Shown here piece by piece: positions 1-11,058 of a DNA stretch of 64,000 nt. A program made the translations under genes and the position numbers. Source of the DNA: Pleurodeles waltl (lineage: Eukaryota; Chordata; Amphibia; Caudata; Salamandridae); contig NC_090440.1 in the NCBI RefSeq assembly GCF_031143425.1, positions 1,267,265,123 to 1,267,329,122 on the forward strand, written 5' to 3'. Within the stretch, counting starts at the first letter, position 1. The number at the start of each line of letters is the position of its first letter. The notes below the pieces were generated by a model, which did no database searches, was not told where the DNA came from, and worked only from the letters and a program-made list of their open reading frames with translations.

Positions 1-1676
1 CAGGTAGGCACTTTGCAAAAAACACCTCTTTTTTCTGTCAAAAAATGGGATGTGTCCACGTTGTGTTTTGGGGCATTTCCTGTTGCGGGCGCTAGGCCTA
101 CCCACACAAATGAGGTATCATTTTTATCGGGAGACTTGGGGGAACGCTGGGTAGAAGGACATTTGTGGCTCCTCTCACATTCCAGAACTTTCTGTCACCG
201 AAATGTAAGGAAAAGGTGTTTTTTTAGCCACATTTTGAGGTTTGCAAAGGATTCTGGGTAACAGAACCTGGGCAGAACCCCACAAGTCACCACATCTTGG
301 ATTCCCCTAGGTCTCTAGTTTTAAAAAATGCACAGGTTTGTTAGGTTTCCCTCGGTGCCGGCTGAGCTAGAGGCCAAAATATACAGGTAGGCACTTTGCA
401 AAAAACACCTCTGTTTTCTGTCAAAAAATGGGATGTGTCCACGTTGTGTTTTGGGGCATTTCCTGTTGTGGGCGCTAGGCCTACCCACACAAGTGAGGTA
501 TAATTTTTATTGGAAGACTTGGGGGAACGCTGGGTAGAAGGAAATTTGTGGCTCTTCTCACATTCCAGAACTTTCTGTCACCGAAATGTAAGGAAAATGT
601 GTTTTTTTAGCCACGTTTTGAGGTTTGCAAAGGATTCTGGGTAACAGAACCTGGTCAGAGCCCCACAAGTCACCACATCTTGGATTCCCCTAGGTCTCTA
701 GTTTTTAAAAATGCACAGGTTTGGTAGGTTTCCCTAGGTGCCGCCGGAGCTAGAGGCCAAAATATACAGGTAGGCACTTTGCAAAAAACACCTGTTTTCT
801 GTCAAAAAATGGGATGTGTCCACGTTGTGTTTTGGGGGCACTTCCTGTGGCGGGCGCTAGGCCTACCCACACAAGTGAGGTATCATTTTGATCGGGAGAC
901 TTGGGGGAACGCTGGGTGGAAGGAAATTTGTGGCTCGTCTCACATTCCAGAACTGTCTGTCACCGAAATGTAAGGAAAAGGTGTTTTTTTAAACAAATTT
1001 TGAGGTTTGCAAAGGATTCTGGGTAACAGAACCTGGTCAGAGCCCCACAAGTCACCCCATCTTGGATTTCCCTAGGTCACTAGTTTTAAAAAATGCACAG
1101 GTTTATTAGGTTTCCCTAGGTGCCGGCTGAGCTAGAGGCCAAAATCTACAGGTAGGCACTTTGCAAAAAACACCTCTGTTTTCTGTCAAAAAATGGGATA
1201 TGTCCACGTTGTGTTTTGGGGCATTTCCTGTCGCGGACGCTAGGCCTACGCACACAAGTATGGTATCATTTTTATCGGGAGACTTGGGTGGAATGCTGGG
1301 TGGAAGGAAATTTGTGGCTCCTCTCAGATTCCAGAACTTTCTGTCACCAAAATGTAAGGAAAAGGTGTTTTTTTAGCCAAACTTTGAGGTTTGCAAAGGA
1401 TTCGCGGTAACAGAACCTGGTCAGAGCCCCACAAGTCACCCCATCTTGGATTCCCCTAGGTCTCTAGTTTTCAAAAATGCATGCATTTGGTAGGGTTCCC
1501 TAGGTTCCGGCTGAGCTAGAGGCCAATATCTACAGGTAGGCACTTTGCAAAAACACCTCTGTTTTCTGTCAAAAAATTGGATTTGTCCACGTTGTGTTTT
1601 GGGGCATTTCCTGTCGCATGCGCTAGGCCTACCCACACAAGTGAGGTATCATTTTTATCGGGAGACTTGGGGGAAC
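1..1676. repeat. 383-bp tandem repeat array, about 4.4 copies
   Basis: Copies begin at 1, 384, 767, 1149 and 1533, each starting CAGGTAGGCACTTTGC, so the period is 382-384 bp. The last copy breaks off near 1676 after about 144 bp. Copies differ by scattered substitutions and small A-run changes. The short open frames inside it change from copy to copy, so I treat it as non-coding. The array runs without a break into the TTAA-ended repeat that follows and is probably a subterminal array of the same element. The window starts inside it, so the true copy number is unknown. Confidence 0.93.
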
Positions 1677-2536
1677 ATAGAATATTAAAACAAGTGTTAT
1701 TGCCCCTTGTCTTTCTCTACATTTTTTCTTCCAAACATAAGAGAGTGTGTAAAAAAGACGTCTATTTGGGAAATGCCCTGTAATTCACATGCTAGTATGG
1801 GCACCCCGGAATTCAGAGATGTGCAAATAACCACTGCTCCTCAACACCTTATCTTGTGCCCATTTTGGAAATACAAAGGTTTTCTTGATAGCTATTTTTC
1901 GATCTTTATGTTTCAGCAAATGAATTGCTGTATACCCGGTATAGAATGAAAACCCACTGCAGGGTGCAGCTCATTTATTGGCTCTGGGTACCGAGGGTTC
2001 TTGATGAACCTACAAGCCTTATATATCGCCGCAACCAGAAGAGTCCAGCAGACGTAACGGTATATTGCTTTCAAAAATCTGATCTTGCAGGAAAAAGTTA
2101 CAGAGTAAAACGTAGAGAAAAATTGTTTTTTTACCTCAATTTCAATATTATTTTTTTCCAGTTGTTATTTTCTGTAGGAAACCCTTGTAGGATCTTCCCT
2201 GAAAGCTGGGAAGCTGGTTATTTTAGCACTGTAAACCCTTTGTTGATGCCATTTTCAGGGGGAAAAAAACAAGCCTTCTTCTGCAGCCCCTTTTTCCCAT
2301 TTAAAAAAATAATAATAATTCACTGTATTTTGGCTAATTTCTTGGTCTCCTTCAGGGGAACCCACAAAGTCTGGGTACCTCTAGAATCCCTAGGATGTTG
2401 GGAAAAAAGGACACAAATTTGGCTTGGATAGCTTACGTGGACAAAAAGTTATGAGGGCCTAAGCGCGAACTTCCCCAAATAGCCAAAAAAAGGCCTGGCA
2501 CAGGAGGGGGAAAAGGCATGGCAGCGAAGGGGTTAA
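1677..2536 (+). repeat. Dispersed repeat ending at TTAA (piggyBac-like end, inferred)
   Basis: This block follows the 383-bp array directly and ends GGCAGCGAAGGGG then TTAA at 2533-2536. A diverged copy in the opposite orientation occurs at 4325-4690 and also ends at a TTAA. TTAA is the target site of piggyBac-type transposons, so an array-bearing end of a piggyBac-like or large TTAA element is a reasonable inference, but no transposase is visible here. A 168-codon open frame at 1925-2431 has no recognisable domain and looks fortuitous. Confidence 0.6.
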
Positions 2537-4324
2537 TAAAGTGTTTTACTTTGTACATTTCTTTGCTTTTTTGGATATTTGAGATTTAATTTTGGTTACT
2601 GATTGTTCTAAGTATTGGGTAGCTTTGTTCTTTTTATAGTTTTTCTGGGAATTGGTGGAGGGATGGCTAGCTTCGGCCTGATGTGGCTTAGATGGCATTG
2701 TGGCATCTTCCAAATGTGTTGCTGGTTTTGGATTGCTGAGCCATTGTTCTGTCATACATTTCGCCATTGTATTTGAAATTTTATTGGCATCTAATGCCAG
2801 ATCAGTACAGTCAGACCCAAATGTCATTAAAATAGTCCATTTAGAGGGTCTAATCCATGGACCAATATAGAGTTTGGCGAATAGGGCTTTAGTCCATCAG
2901 AGGATGAAGTAAAGTATTTCATCGCCCTGATGGAGTCATGATCTGCCAAATTTTTAGATGTTTCAGCAGACATCTCTAGCATTGGTAGGGACCACTGTCA
3001 TGGTGGTTCCTGTCAATGCATTGTAAGTTTGACGGACAACCCTCATCAACATGACAGAGTTGCATGACAAGCTAGCAATGGTTATTTTCCAAAACAAGAA
3101 CTGAAAGTTGAACTTTGTTTTAGAAAATACAAAAATGTCCCTGTTATCATTAACCCATGACAAGGGGGGCATTTTGCCATTTCCACTTCCTTTTACCACC
3201 AGTTTTTATCTGATGATGACAGACAGTGAAAACTGGGCATATATATGCTCACTCTAAATGGTATGGGTAGATATATTGCCAAACTTCTAATGACCCTTAC
3301 TAATTTGGGCCTTTGGTGATTTATATCAGCAGCGGAGATGCAGTAGTCTCTGCCATTGACATAATGGAGGGCCGCCCATCTGCAAATCAGGCAGGGAGAT
3401 CTTCAGGTTGTTGGAAAAGGTACCCTTTCCTCTTTCATCTAAACCAGGCCTTTTGTGTTTGTTTCTGTGTTTGGGAATAGGTGTATTCAATGAGGCAGTT
3501 ATAGTGTTTAGCTACTACCTATGACTAGTACATACGCTAGAGCTATTATTTCTTATTTCAAAAGTGGATTGGGTTTTTGTTGCATATTCTATACTTTGTA
3601 TAGCATTTTGGAAACGTATCTTACTGCTCTGGTTAAAACAGTAATAGAAATCTTGTATAGCTGTGTGTGGGTAGATTTTCAAAATTATATCATTGATTGT
3701 TCACTGTCAAAAAGGTTTTTTGAAAGGTAGTTAGTTTTTATTTTTTTTATTTGACTAAGTAGCTTATGATATGTAGTACTTTTTTATTAGGAGGCATTTT
3801 GTATACTATGAGTGTATTACTGTTGTTCACAATGTAAGATGTATCTGTAAGATTGGTGGAAGGCACAATTTAAAAGTGCCATCTGTTAGCCATGTTTTGC
3901 TAAGGAGGTTATTTTCTGTTGCATAGATTAATAATATTTTATTATCATTATTATTATATTATAATTTGTACTTACATGGTTGCTGTCCTTCTAATGTGCT
4001 GCTTTTGTATTTCGGTTTTCCTGGGTTGAATCAAGATGTGGGTCAATGGTGCACTTCCCACTGTTGGATATGGAATGCTTTTTTTTATTCAATGTTTGAA
4101 AAAACAATATGTTCAGTTTAGGGGGTTTTGATGTAATATTTATTTAAATTTTTTAGAAGTCTGTAGTCCTTTTATATTGACTCACATGCATTCACTTTTA
4201 AACATTTGTGAAGATTGTTGTTTTGGAAGTTGCCATTTTTGTTGAGCAGGACAGCATTCTCATTTCAAATTTTCTAATGAAAGCTAAATATTTGAGATAT
4301 ATGAAGAAGAAATATTGTTTTGGT
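2537..4324. other. AT-rich interval between two inward-facing TTAA ends
   Basis: This 1.8-kb stretch lies between the plus-strand copy ending at 2536 and the inverted copy ending at 4325. The right part (3520-4320) is T-rich with no gene. The left part holds the possible decayed coding segment listed separately. Around 3306-3415 there is weak inverted similarity that may be a worn-out MITE. I see no promoter, tRNA or intact coding sequence. Confidence 0.45.
2546..3199 (-). pseudogene. Possible decayed coding segment, unrecognised
   Basis: On the minus strand an open stretch runs from 3199 to 2963 (78 codons). Open reading then continues one frame over to about 2833, and in a further frame from 2827 to 2546 (93 codons, lysine-rich end). 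Three abutting open pieces in different frames, with ordinary protein-like composition, fit a coding sequence broken by two frameshifts. I do not recognise a family and see no catalytic motif. It could equally be chance open frames in a non-coding repeat. Confidence 0.22.
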
Positions 4325-4690
4325 TTAATTTTATCATTTTGCTGCTAGGCTTTTCTCCCTATAATGTTAAGCCCTTTTTGCCTATTTGTGACAGTCCATG
4401 CTTAAGCCTCCACAACCTTTTTTCCATTTAAGGTATCCAGGCCAATTTTGAGTCTTTTTTTCCCAACATCCTGAGGATTCTGAAGGTACCCAGGGTTTGT
4501 TAGGAAAAAAGGGCTTTGCAAAAAAGCATCTGAATATTCCCTAATAATGGCACCAACTAAAGGTTTGCTGGGCTAAAAGTACAATCTTCCCAGCTTTCAA
4601 AAACATGCAGAGCTGAATAAAAAAATATATTTTTACCACAATTTTGGTATCTTTCAACTAGGTAGGCCATTTTTCCTAATTTATATGCTA
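4325..4690 (-). repeat. Inverted, diverged copy of the 2100-2536 repeat
   Basis: Read on the minus strand, this block matches about 2130-2536 in order: a CTGGGAAG stretch, a GGTGCCATT stretch, CTGGGTACCT, GGATGTTGGGAAAAAA, then AGCAGCAAAA and a TTAA at 4325-4328. Identity is clearly lower than between the 383-bp units, with many small indels. The two TTAA ends face each other. Confidence 0.7.
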
Positions 4691-7310
4691 ATCAACTTCC
4701 ACTTTGTGGTGGGAACTGCTGGATAATGCATGCGTGGTCCCCGAAAACTATGGATTTCTGAAAAGTGGACAACATTTTGAATTCAACAAGGGGTAATTTG
4801 TGTAGATCCAAGAGATCTCATCCTGAGATCTGATTGGCTGCCACAACTTCAACCACAAAGTGTTGGCAGCCATTTTGGGACTTGGACTCAGCCGAGCCAA
4901 TAATTGAAAAGAGCAGAAGGGGGTGGGGTAGGAATAACTTGACCTCTTAGGCCTGATGCTACTCCAGTGTAGGGAAGTCCTCCCTTTCATCCTGGTTACC
5001 CTCCAAACATTTTGGGCAAATACTGGTGGTTACTGACTCTTGGCTGTGCCCTGTGTACTGCTTACCAGTCCCTGGGCCAGTGCTTTGTGTAAAGTGCATA
5101 TATAAATTAGGCTAATTATAATTGGCAGTATCTACCTACCTATAAGGCCCTAGTATATGGTAAGGCCTGTAGGATGATTAGGGACCCCAGCATAGGTAGT
5201 GCACCCATAGGTGCGCTGCTGTGGTGCCCAGTGTCATTTTAAAGGCAGGTGTGTCTTTCTGGCTGCTTTTAAACTAAAGTTATATGCAAATTCAACTTTG
5301 GAATTAAAAGTACTTCCAATTACTTAAACTACTTTATTGTTACATATAGGTCAACCCCTAAGGTGTGCCCTAAGTGCCCCTAGTGTTGGGTGCCATGTAA
5401 CTAAAAGCAGGGACCTTATAAACATTGTTTTATAAGCCCTGGTGAGGCAAAATAGCCAAATGTATTTTTCCCTCATTGTAGTGAATGGCTTCCATAGGCT
5501 AAAATAGGGAGACTTTATTTTAATTAACTAAGTCCCCAGAAGAGACATATACCTTGAGTTTGGTATCAAATTAATTATTATACTAAATCCCACAACTTGC
5601 CATTGTTGGATCTAATATAACTAGTTCAGATAAGAGTTTTAAAACTCTACCTGAAAGTTGCCAATTCAGCTCTGTAGTGACCTTCTCTGATTGTCCAGCC
5701 TCTGGCAGGCTGCCTTGATGAGGTATAAAGTGGCCGGGGCTGAACACAAAGGATGCGCAAGGGGAGGAGATCTGCCTCATCAAATGGTGAAACAGGATGG
5801 GGGTAGAGCAGCCTAACTGGTCCTCAAAGGCAGGGAAGGATATTTGGAGAAGCTCAGGACCTCCCCCATTTCCTGCAACCCAATACCATTAGGTGCCCTC
5901 TTGATTAGATTAGGAGAAGAGGGGTGGGTTTAGGATTTTTAGTCACACCAGTGGGTGGGCTCAACCAGATCTAACCTCTAAAAATCAGTTTCAGCCATGT
6001 TGGATTTTTGAAGAATGTGGTTCCCTGGGATTGATTTTTGCCACACTTCCCAGGAAGTGGTCATCCAAGGGGCAAGTGGCTTGTCTGTAATTGAACAGTC
6101 GGGCCCCCTGCTTTTCACCCCAGGAGCAAGGATAAATATGGCTGAGCTGCACCCACACCTCAGATCCCTACAAGGAAGAACATCAGAAGAAGAAGGACTG
6201 CCCTGCTGGACCAGTGACCTTCACCTGGACACTGCACTCTGAAGGACTGCACCAGCTGCACACTTGGCCTTCATCACAAAAAGGACTTTTCCTGGTTTCA
6301 ACTGGTTCAAGAAGGGACTCCCTGTTTGCTACAGGTGAAAAATAGCTAACCAGAGTCCCCTGCATCAAATCCTGAAGAACAGCTGCATTCTGGGAGTTGG
6401 AGTCCTAACCCTCAAGGAGCAATTCAGAGCTTCTGGAACCTTGGGATGAGCTGTCTACTCCTTAAGGACCTTTAAAGACCTTCTGAAAGAAGATCCACAA
6501 GCTTGGAGAAGTTTGGAGAAATTTTGGAAAAAAACTCCATTAAGGGACCGACCCGCCGTTGAGAGTAAAGCCGGCTTACGTCAACTGCAACCTGGCGTGA
6601 CTTGCAGGTTCGTCCAGCTGAAAAGCTCCGGAGCCCCAGGCTTCAAGGATTTCACAAGGGGCTCCTGAAACGGCAATCCAACAACGTGGACTTGAAATCG
6701 GCTTGCTGTATGGGGTCGTCCGATGTCAGAGAGAAAAAGTGACTACGTCTGAAGGTAAAAACGTTGACCGGGACTTCTCGCACAGCGTATCCAAAGAGGG
6801 CTCCAGGGATGTTGGATCAAGATTCAGCTTTGGCCTAGATGAAGATTTTCGTCCTAAAAAATGGTCTAAGTCTGAACATAGAAATCTTCACCGAAGTCTC
6901 CTACGATGCATATCTGAAGAAGGCTCCAGGGAGTTTGGATCGGATTGTTGACTTCGTCCCGCTGAAGAAAATCTTCAAGAAAATGACTAAGTACGAAGAT
7001 AAACTTTTGACCAAGGCCTCCGGCTTACTGTAGCCGAGCAGTGCTTCATCACGAATGGCCTGAAAATTTGACTTTGCACCGGTCGAGTTGTGACCAGATG
7101 ACCAGATTGGCTCTTTTAGGTTCTATGCACTAGAAAACATTAATTCTTCAAAAATTTACATCTCCGGTTCCCTTTATCTGATTTCATTTTTTTTGGTATC
7201 AAATGAAAGATAAAAATATTTCCTATTTTACATAACTTGGCTTTTGATTTTTAACCTGTTTCCTGTTTTTTTATTTTATTTCTATTTTGTGATACTTGAA
7301 TGCTTTACAC
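4691..7310. repeat. Gene-free dispersed repeat, LTR-like (tentative)
   Basis: No coding sequence is supportable here. Texture such as 'CCTATAAGGCCCTAGTATATGG' split around 5140-5162 resembles the 'CCCTAGTATATGG' motif of the LTR-B family (26340, 31561, 38395). This suggests LTR-derived sequence, but I cannot find matched ends or target duplications. The right part contains the 122-bp tandem array listed separately, followed by AT-rich sequence to about 7310. Confidence 0.35.
6741..7040 (+). repeat. Degenerate ~122-bp tandem repeat, about 2.5 copies
   Basis: Related segments start near 6741 (GACTACGTCTGAAGG), 6864 (GTCTAAGTCTGAACA) and 6985 (GACTAAGTACGAAGA), spaced 123 and 121 bp. Within the first two units GGCTCCAGGG is followed by a TTGGATC stretch at matching positions (about 6797 and 6920). 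Divergence is high. The short open frames over it shift between copies, so it is probably non-coding. Confidence 0.6.
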
Positions 7311-7315
7311 ACTAT

Positions 7316-7846
7316 GATCCTCATTATGACATTGGCGGTAAATGGCGCTTACCGCAGCGGTGATGGCCGCCAACATACCGCTGTGGTGGCGAATTTTTGT
7401 TTGACACAGGTAGGTGTGTGTTCTTACCATCAGTTGCGTCCGCCCCGGCACAGATTTTGGCCTCCATTGATAAACAGCAGCAGTGGCACGACTTGCGATG
7501 GGCTCAAAGGCAGCACAGGACATGTAATGCTGCCTGCAGGTGAGTTCCTTCCTTTATCCTCTCTGTTTCTGCCTCCGGGGACATAGTGGTGTGAACACCA
7601 TGGTCATGTTGGCAGTAGGCAACATCATAAATTGTCCGGATGAAACACTGGCTCCATCAGGCTGATTGGCCTGTCTTGACACAGCGGCAGTCTGCGCTGC
7701 CTGCCCGTGCTAGAGAGACCACGGTGGTCTTTCACCTATGGGACAGCATGCATAGTAATACAGTGGTCCGACCGCCAAGCCGTAAGCCGTCGGACTGCTG
7801 CCTCCGCCATGACGGCCCACGAACCGCCAAACCCATAATCAGGCCC
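7316..7846. mobile_element. Harbinger-type MITE, ~0.53 kb
   Basis: The left end reads CCTCATTATGACATTGGCGG (7319-7338). It matches the reverse complement of the right end of the 8.5-kb Harbinger-type element (61290-61307) almost base for base. The right end, read on the minus strand, begins GGGCCTGATTATGG and then TTTGGCGG. The interior is GC-rich with several GGCGG/CCGCC motifs and no long coding frame, as expected for a non-autonomous deletion derivative. Flanking triplets (TAT left, TTA right) do not match perfectly, so the target duplication is uncertain. Confidence 0.7.
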
Positions 7847-7849
7847 TTA

Positions 7850-10800
7850 ATTTTTACCTATATCACGTTACAAGGCTGGATGATAAAAATGAAACAATTT
7901 GAAAGAATAAAACAAAATTAACAATAAAAGGTGTCACTTGTGCAAGTCACTACAATCAATCTATCTCCACCCTGGAAATATGCTACATTAAGGAGAGCAC
8001 AGGCAAGTGCCTTATGGGAACATGAGAACAGGACATCAGATTGAAAGAAAATTAATTAATAATGACATTGTTACTAGGAATGGGATAGATGCACACAAAA
8101 GACAATCTGTAATTTGCCTGGGGCTTCATAAACCCTTACACTTGTGCTGCTTCCAGCCCATGGAAGCAAACTAAACTGGCAAGTTATTACAAGTGCTTCC
8201 TTATATATGCAGCAAACAAATTATTTAAACGCAAGTGTGAAGCATTTCCAAATCAGCGTTTTTCTCACAGCAACAAAGAACATTAAAAGAAATATACCAT
8301 CATGAGCAGTAGTAAGGAGAGCGTACACCTCACATCAATGTGCAAGTAGAGAGCATAGTGATTAGAATGTGCCCCGAGGAGCAGAAACTTTAGTACTTCT
8401 TTTTTTTAAAGTTTTTGCAGTATAAATTTACATCTCTTAATCATAAAGTACATTCATGTGCTGTGTTTCTTTTTGTATAAATTGACTTGATTACAATAGG
8501 ATCAACAATACCAATAAAGACATTTGAAGAAATATCAAGACAAAAACGTTAAGATTTTAAGAGACAGAAAACCGAGCAGAGCTGAACTGGCAGATCTGAA
8601 TGGGAATACAATTGTAATGCCCTGAGCTTGCCTTGATTAAAAGAACAAATTGAAGTATGGAAGCATTCCACAACTTAATATACTAATTCCAGTCTACATG
8701 GGCAAATTAATGAGAGTATGAGGACTCACAAAGTCTAGTGAAAGAATCTGTTAGTGACAGGAAGGAACTGAAGTGAAGGCTTGCAAACAAAAGTGTATTA
8801 TTCATGAGGAGATGCAAAGGCAGGCACAAAGGTTTTCTAGAAGTCTGAAGGCATTGATTTTGTGATGCCAGTGTTTGTATACAAATGGGCAAGGAACCCT
8901 AATGTGTTCAGCATAGCCAAAACTGGTTACTGTATGCTGTGGTATGGGGTGTGAAATTTAATACATTAACACCCGGGCGATCACTATTGATAAGCTTTAC
9001 AAGTTGGATGCTTGTGCACCTCACAGAGAATAGACACTAAGGAGCCTATTCAGGAAAGTAAATGTACACACGATTAAATCTACATGTGAAATGCACTCCT
9101 ACACTGGTAGTAAATTTACTACTTTTGGCTATGGTAAAGTATAAGGGAAAGTAAAAATGTTTGCTAAACTTAAAAATAATTTAAATAGTTTGTGTTAACC
9201 AATAATATAATTTAATTTATTTCATTTATGTTGAACATGGAGCAAAATTATGCAAATGCTGCAGCACAATTAACTTAATTTTGAATTAAATATTTAATTA
9301 TTTAAATGTATTAATTTAAAGGAAAATTATTTTTAGAGATTAGTTACAAAAAAAGTCACCTAAAGTAAAATGTTTATATTGACTTTTTTCTTGAAAATAA
9401 TTACTAAGAGCTAAGTATAAAATACATCTAAATTGGTTTATTCGTTTTTAAAAGTAGTTACACCATTGTTTTTTTCTATTTAATATTGTTAACAAATATA
9501 TATTTTTATTTATATATAATGTCTTAATCATGTAATGTAATTTACATATCTGTAAAAAATTATAATAAATTCATTTATTTTAATATCATTCATTACGGAG
9601 TGTTACTTTTGGCCCATGTCTTCACTATATTTTGATGGAGAATGTTGCAGTACCAGTGGTTGGCCATGCGTTGTTTAAAACTTATTAGCTTCAGGTCCTA
9701 ACTGGTGTATATTTTCTACTGTTTTGGGCCGTTTTTAGCAACAGCAACTACAGATGTGCACTTTGTGACTGGCAATGAGCTTACTCTATAGTGGGGTGTG
9801 TTTGTTCCTTCATACACCACACTCTAACTCTCCCTTCACTTCTCTGTAACCCTCTTTAAACCCTTCACATTTTGTAATAGGTGTTCCTCTTTTTTCCAGT
9901 CACTCCACCCTCTCCCTCCATATCTACTACTAAAGCATGGGCAGAGGTGTGTGGAGATCTCCTCACATAAAAAGATAGAAAAGGCAGTGCTTGAGAGGTT
10001 TGTGAATAGGATGGTGTGGTATGTGAGTAGAAGTATTGTAGTACTACTTGACATACTGCAAAATGCAGTTTGAGAATCAGCCCCAAAAAGCCTGATTCTT
10101 AAAGCTCTTGACAAAAGTAGAATCCACTTACTCGCACAAACTTCTTCTCTCAAAAGTTAATATACAAGTTTCATGTTCAGAAAACATGAGTTTGCATTCA
10201 TGAATGGACTTAAATGAATAATAATAATTCAGAAATGTGTAATAATATTTCTGTGTAAAATTCTACTATAGTGATGGGAAGCTGGTGTTCAGGGGCAGGG
10301 ATGCCCTGGACAGTATCACAACACCAACTAACCCTTGGTATACAAAAGCGTGTTTCTGAGTCAGTCTTATTCTGGGAATTTTCAGCAATTTCATTCTTCC
10401 TGGGGCAGTTGCCAGGAAGTGATGTATAATGACTAACTGCAAGCAGTGCTTCAGAAATTGCACACAGAGTTTTTGTAACCAGTCTTAATTTTGCGGTGCA
10501 ACCTTGGAAATAATAGGTCACATTGCAAAATTTGGTTTCATAATGACCAACAAGATTAATTTTAATTAGGCAAGTTGTCATTTTAAAGCCCTTGTGATTA
10601 TCTGCAAAGAACACTAGGCGCACCATCACTGTTTGTATTGCCAAACTGGAAACATTTTTTTTTTTAACCAGCCCTTGTGCTACTTTAAAAAAAATAACAA
10701 CTTGTAGCACTTCATCTTCGGCAGTTGGTTACCATTTTCTTTTGAGAATCAGTATCTTTTCATTGGTTAGTGACTGCAATTACCATCACAAACCATTGAT

Positions 10801-10988
10801 ACATATGACACTGACTTGCAGCTAGGATGAGAATATTTTTTTCATGCCTAATTTACACTGAAGTATGAAAGAAAGTGTTTTAAGAAATCATGATACTGGC
10901 TTTTGGAAATGACCTTTTTTGCAGGGTTATCCCCAAACATTTTTCCATTTTCATCCAGATCTGTTTTTGTTGGCTTTAGGACTCTTGG
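7850..10988. other. AT-rich gene-free interval
   Basis: About 3 kb with no supportable gene. 9100-9600 is very AT-rich, with runs of TTAAAT and ATTTAA. A 166-codon minus-strand open frame (10210-10710) is the longest here. It has no recognisable domain, and no upstream signal was seen. I leave it as unassigned sequence. Short pieces near 9040-9130 and 10060-10110 look like fragments of dispersed repeats. Confidence 0.5.
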
Positions 10989-11058
10989 GGCCATATGTAC
11001 AAACACTTTTTCCTATAGACACAGAATGGGTAAAAACCTTTGCTACATCTGGCCCTTG
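10989..11058. mobile_element. 70-bp MITE with GGGCCA ends
   Basis: The segment begins GGGCCATATGTACAAA and ends TTTGCTACATCTGGCCC. The reverse complement of the right end is GGGCCAGATGTAGCAAA, so the two arms pair over most of 16 bp. The remaining central sequence is short and there is no coding. CTTG/TTGG flanks are suggestive but not an exact duplication. It sits at the truncated left edge of the LTR that follows. Confidence 0.55.

Noticed and set aside
1..1676. CRISPR-like array
   Set aside because: The 383-bp units are contiguous tandem repeats without unique spacers, in a vertebrate-like genome.
1925..2431. 168-codon plus-strand open frame
   Set aside because: It lies inside a dispersed repeat, has no recognisable domain and is absent from the inverted relative at 4325-4690.
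3306..3415. Short decayed MITE
   Set aside because: Inverted similarity between GCCTTTGGTGATTTATA and the right side is too weak and no target duplication was found.
10210..10710. 166-codon minus-strand open frame as a host gene
   Set aside because: No motif, no upstream signals and AT-rich repeat-like surroundings; kept only as a remark.
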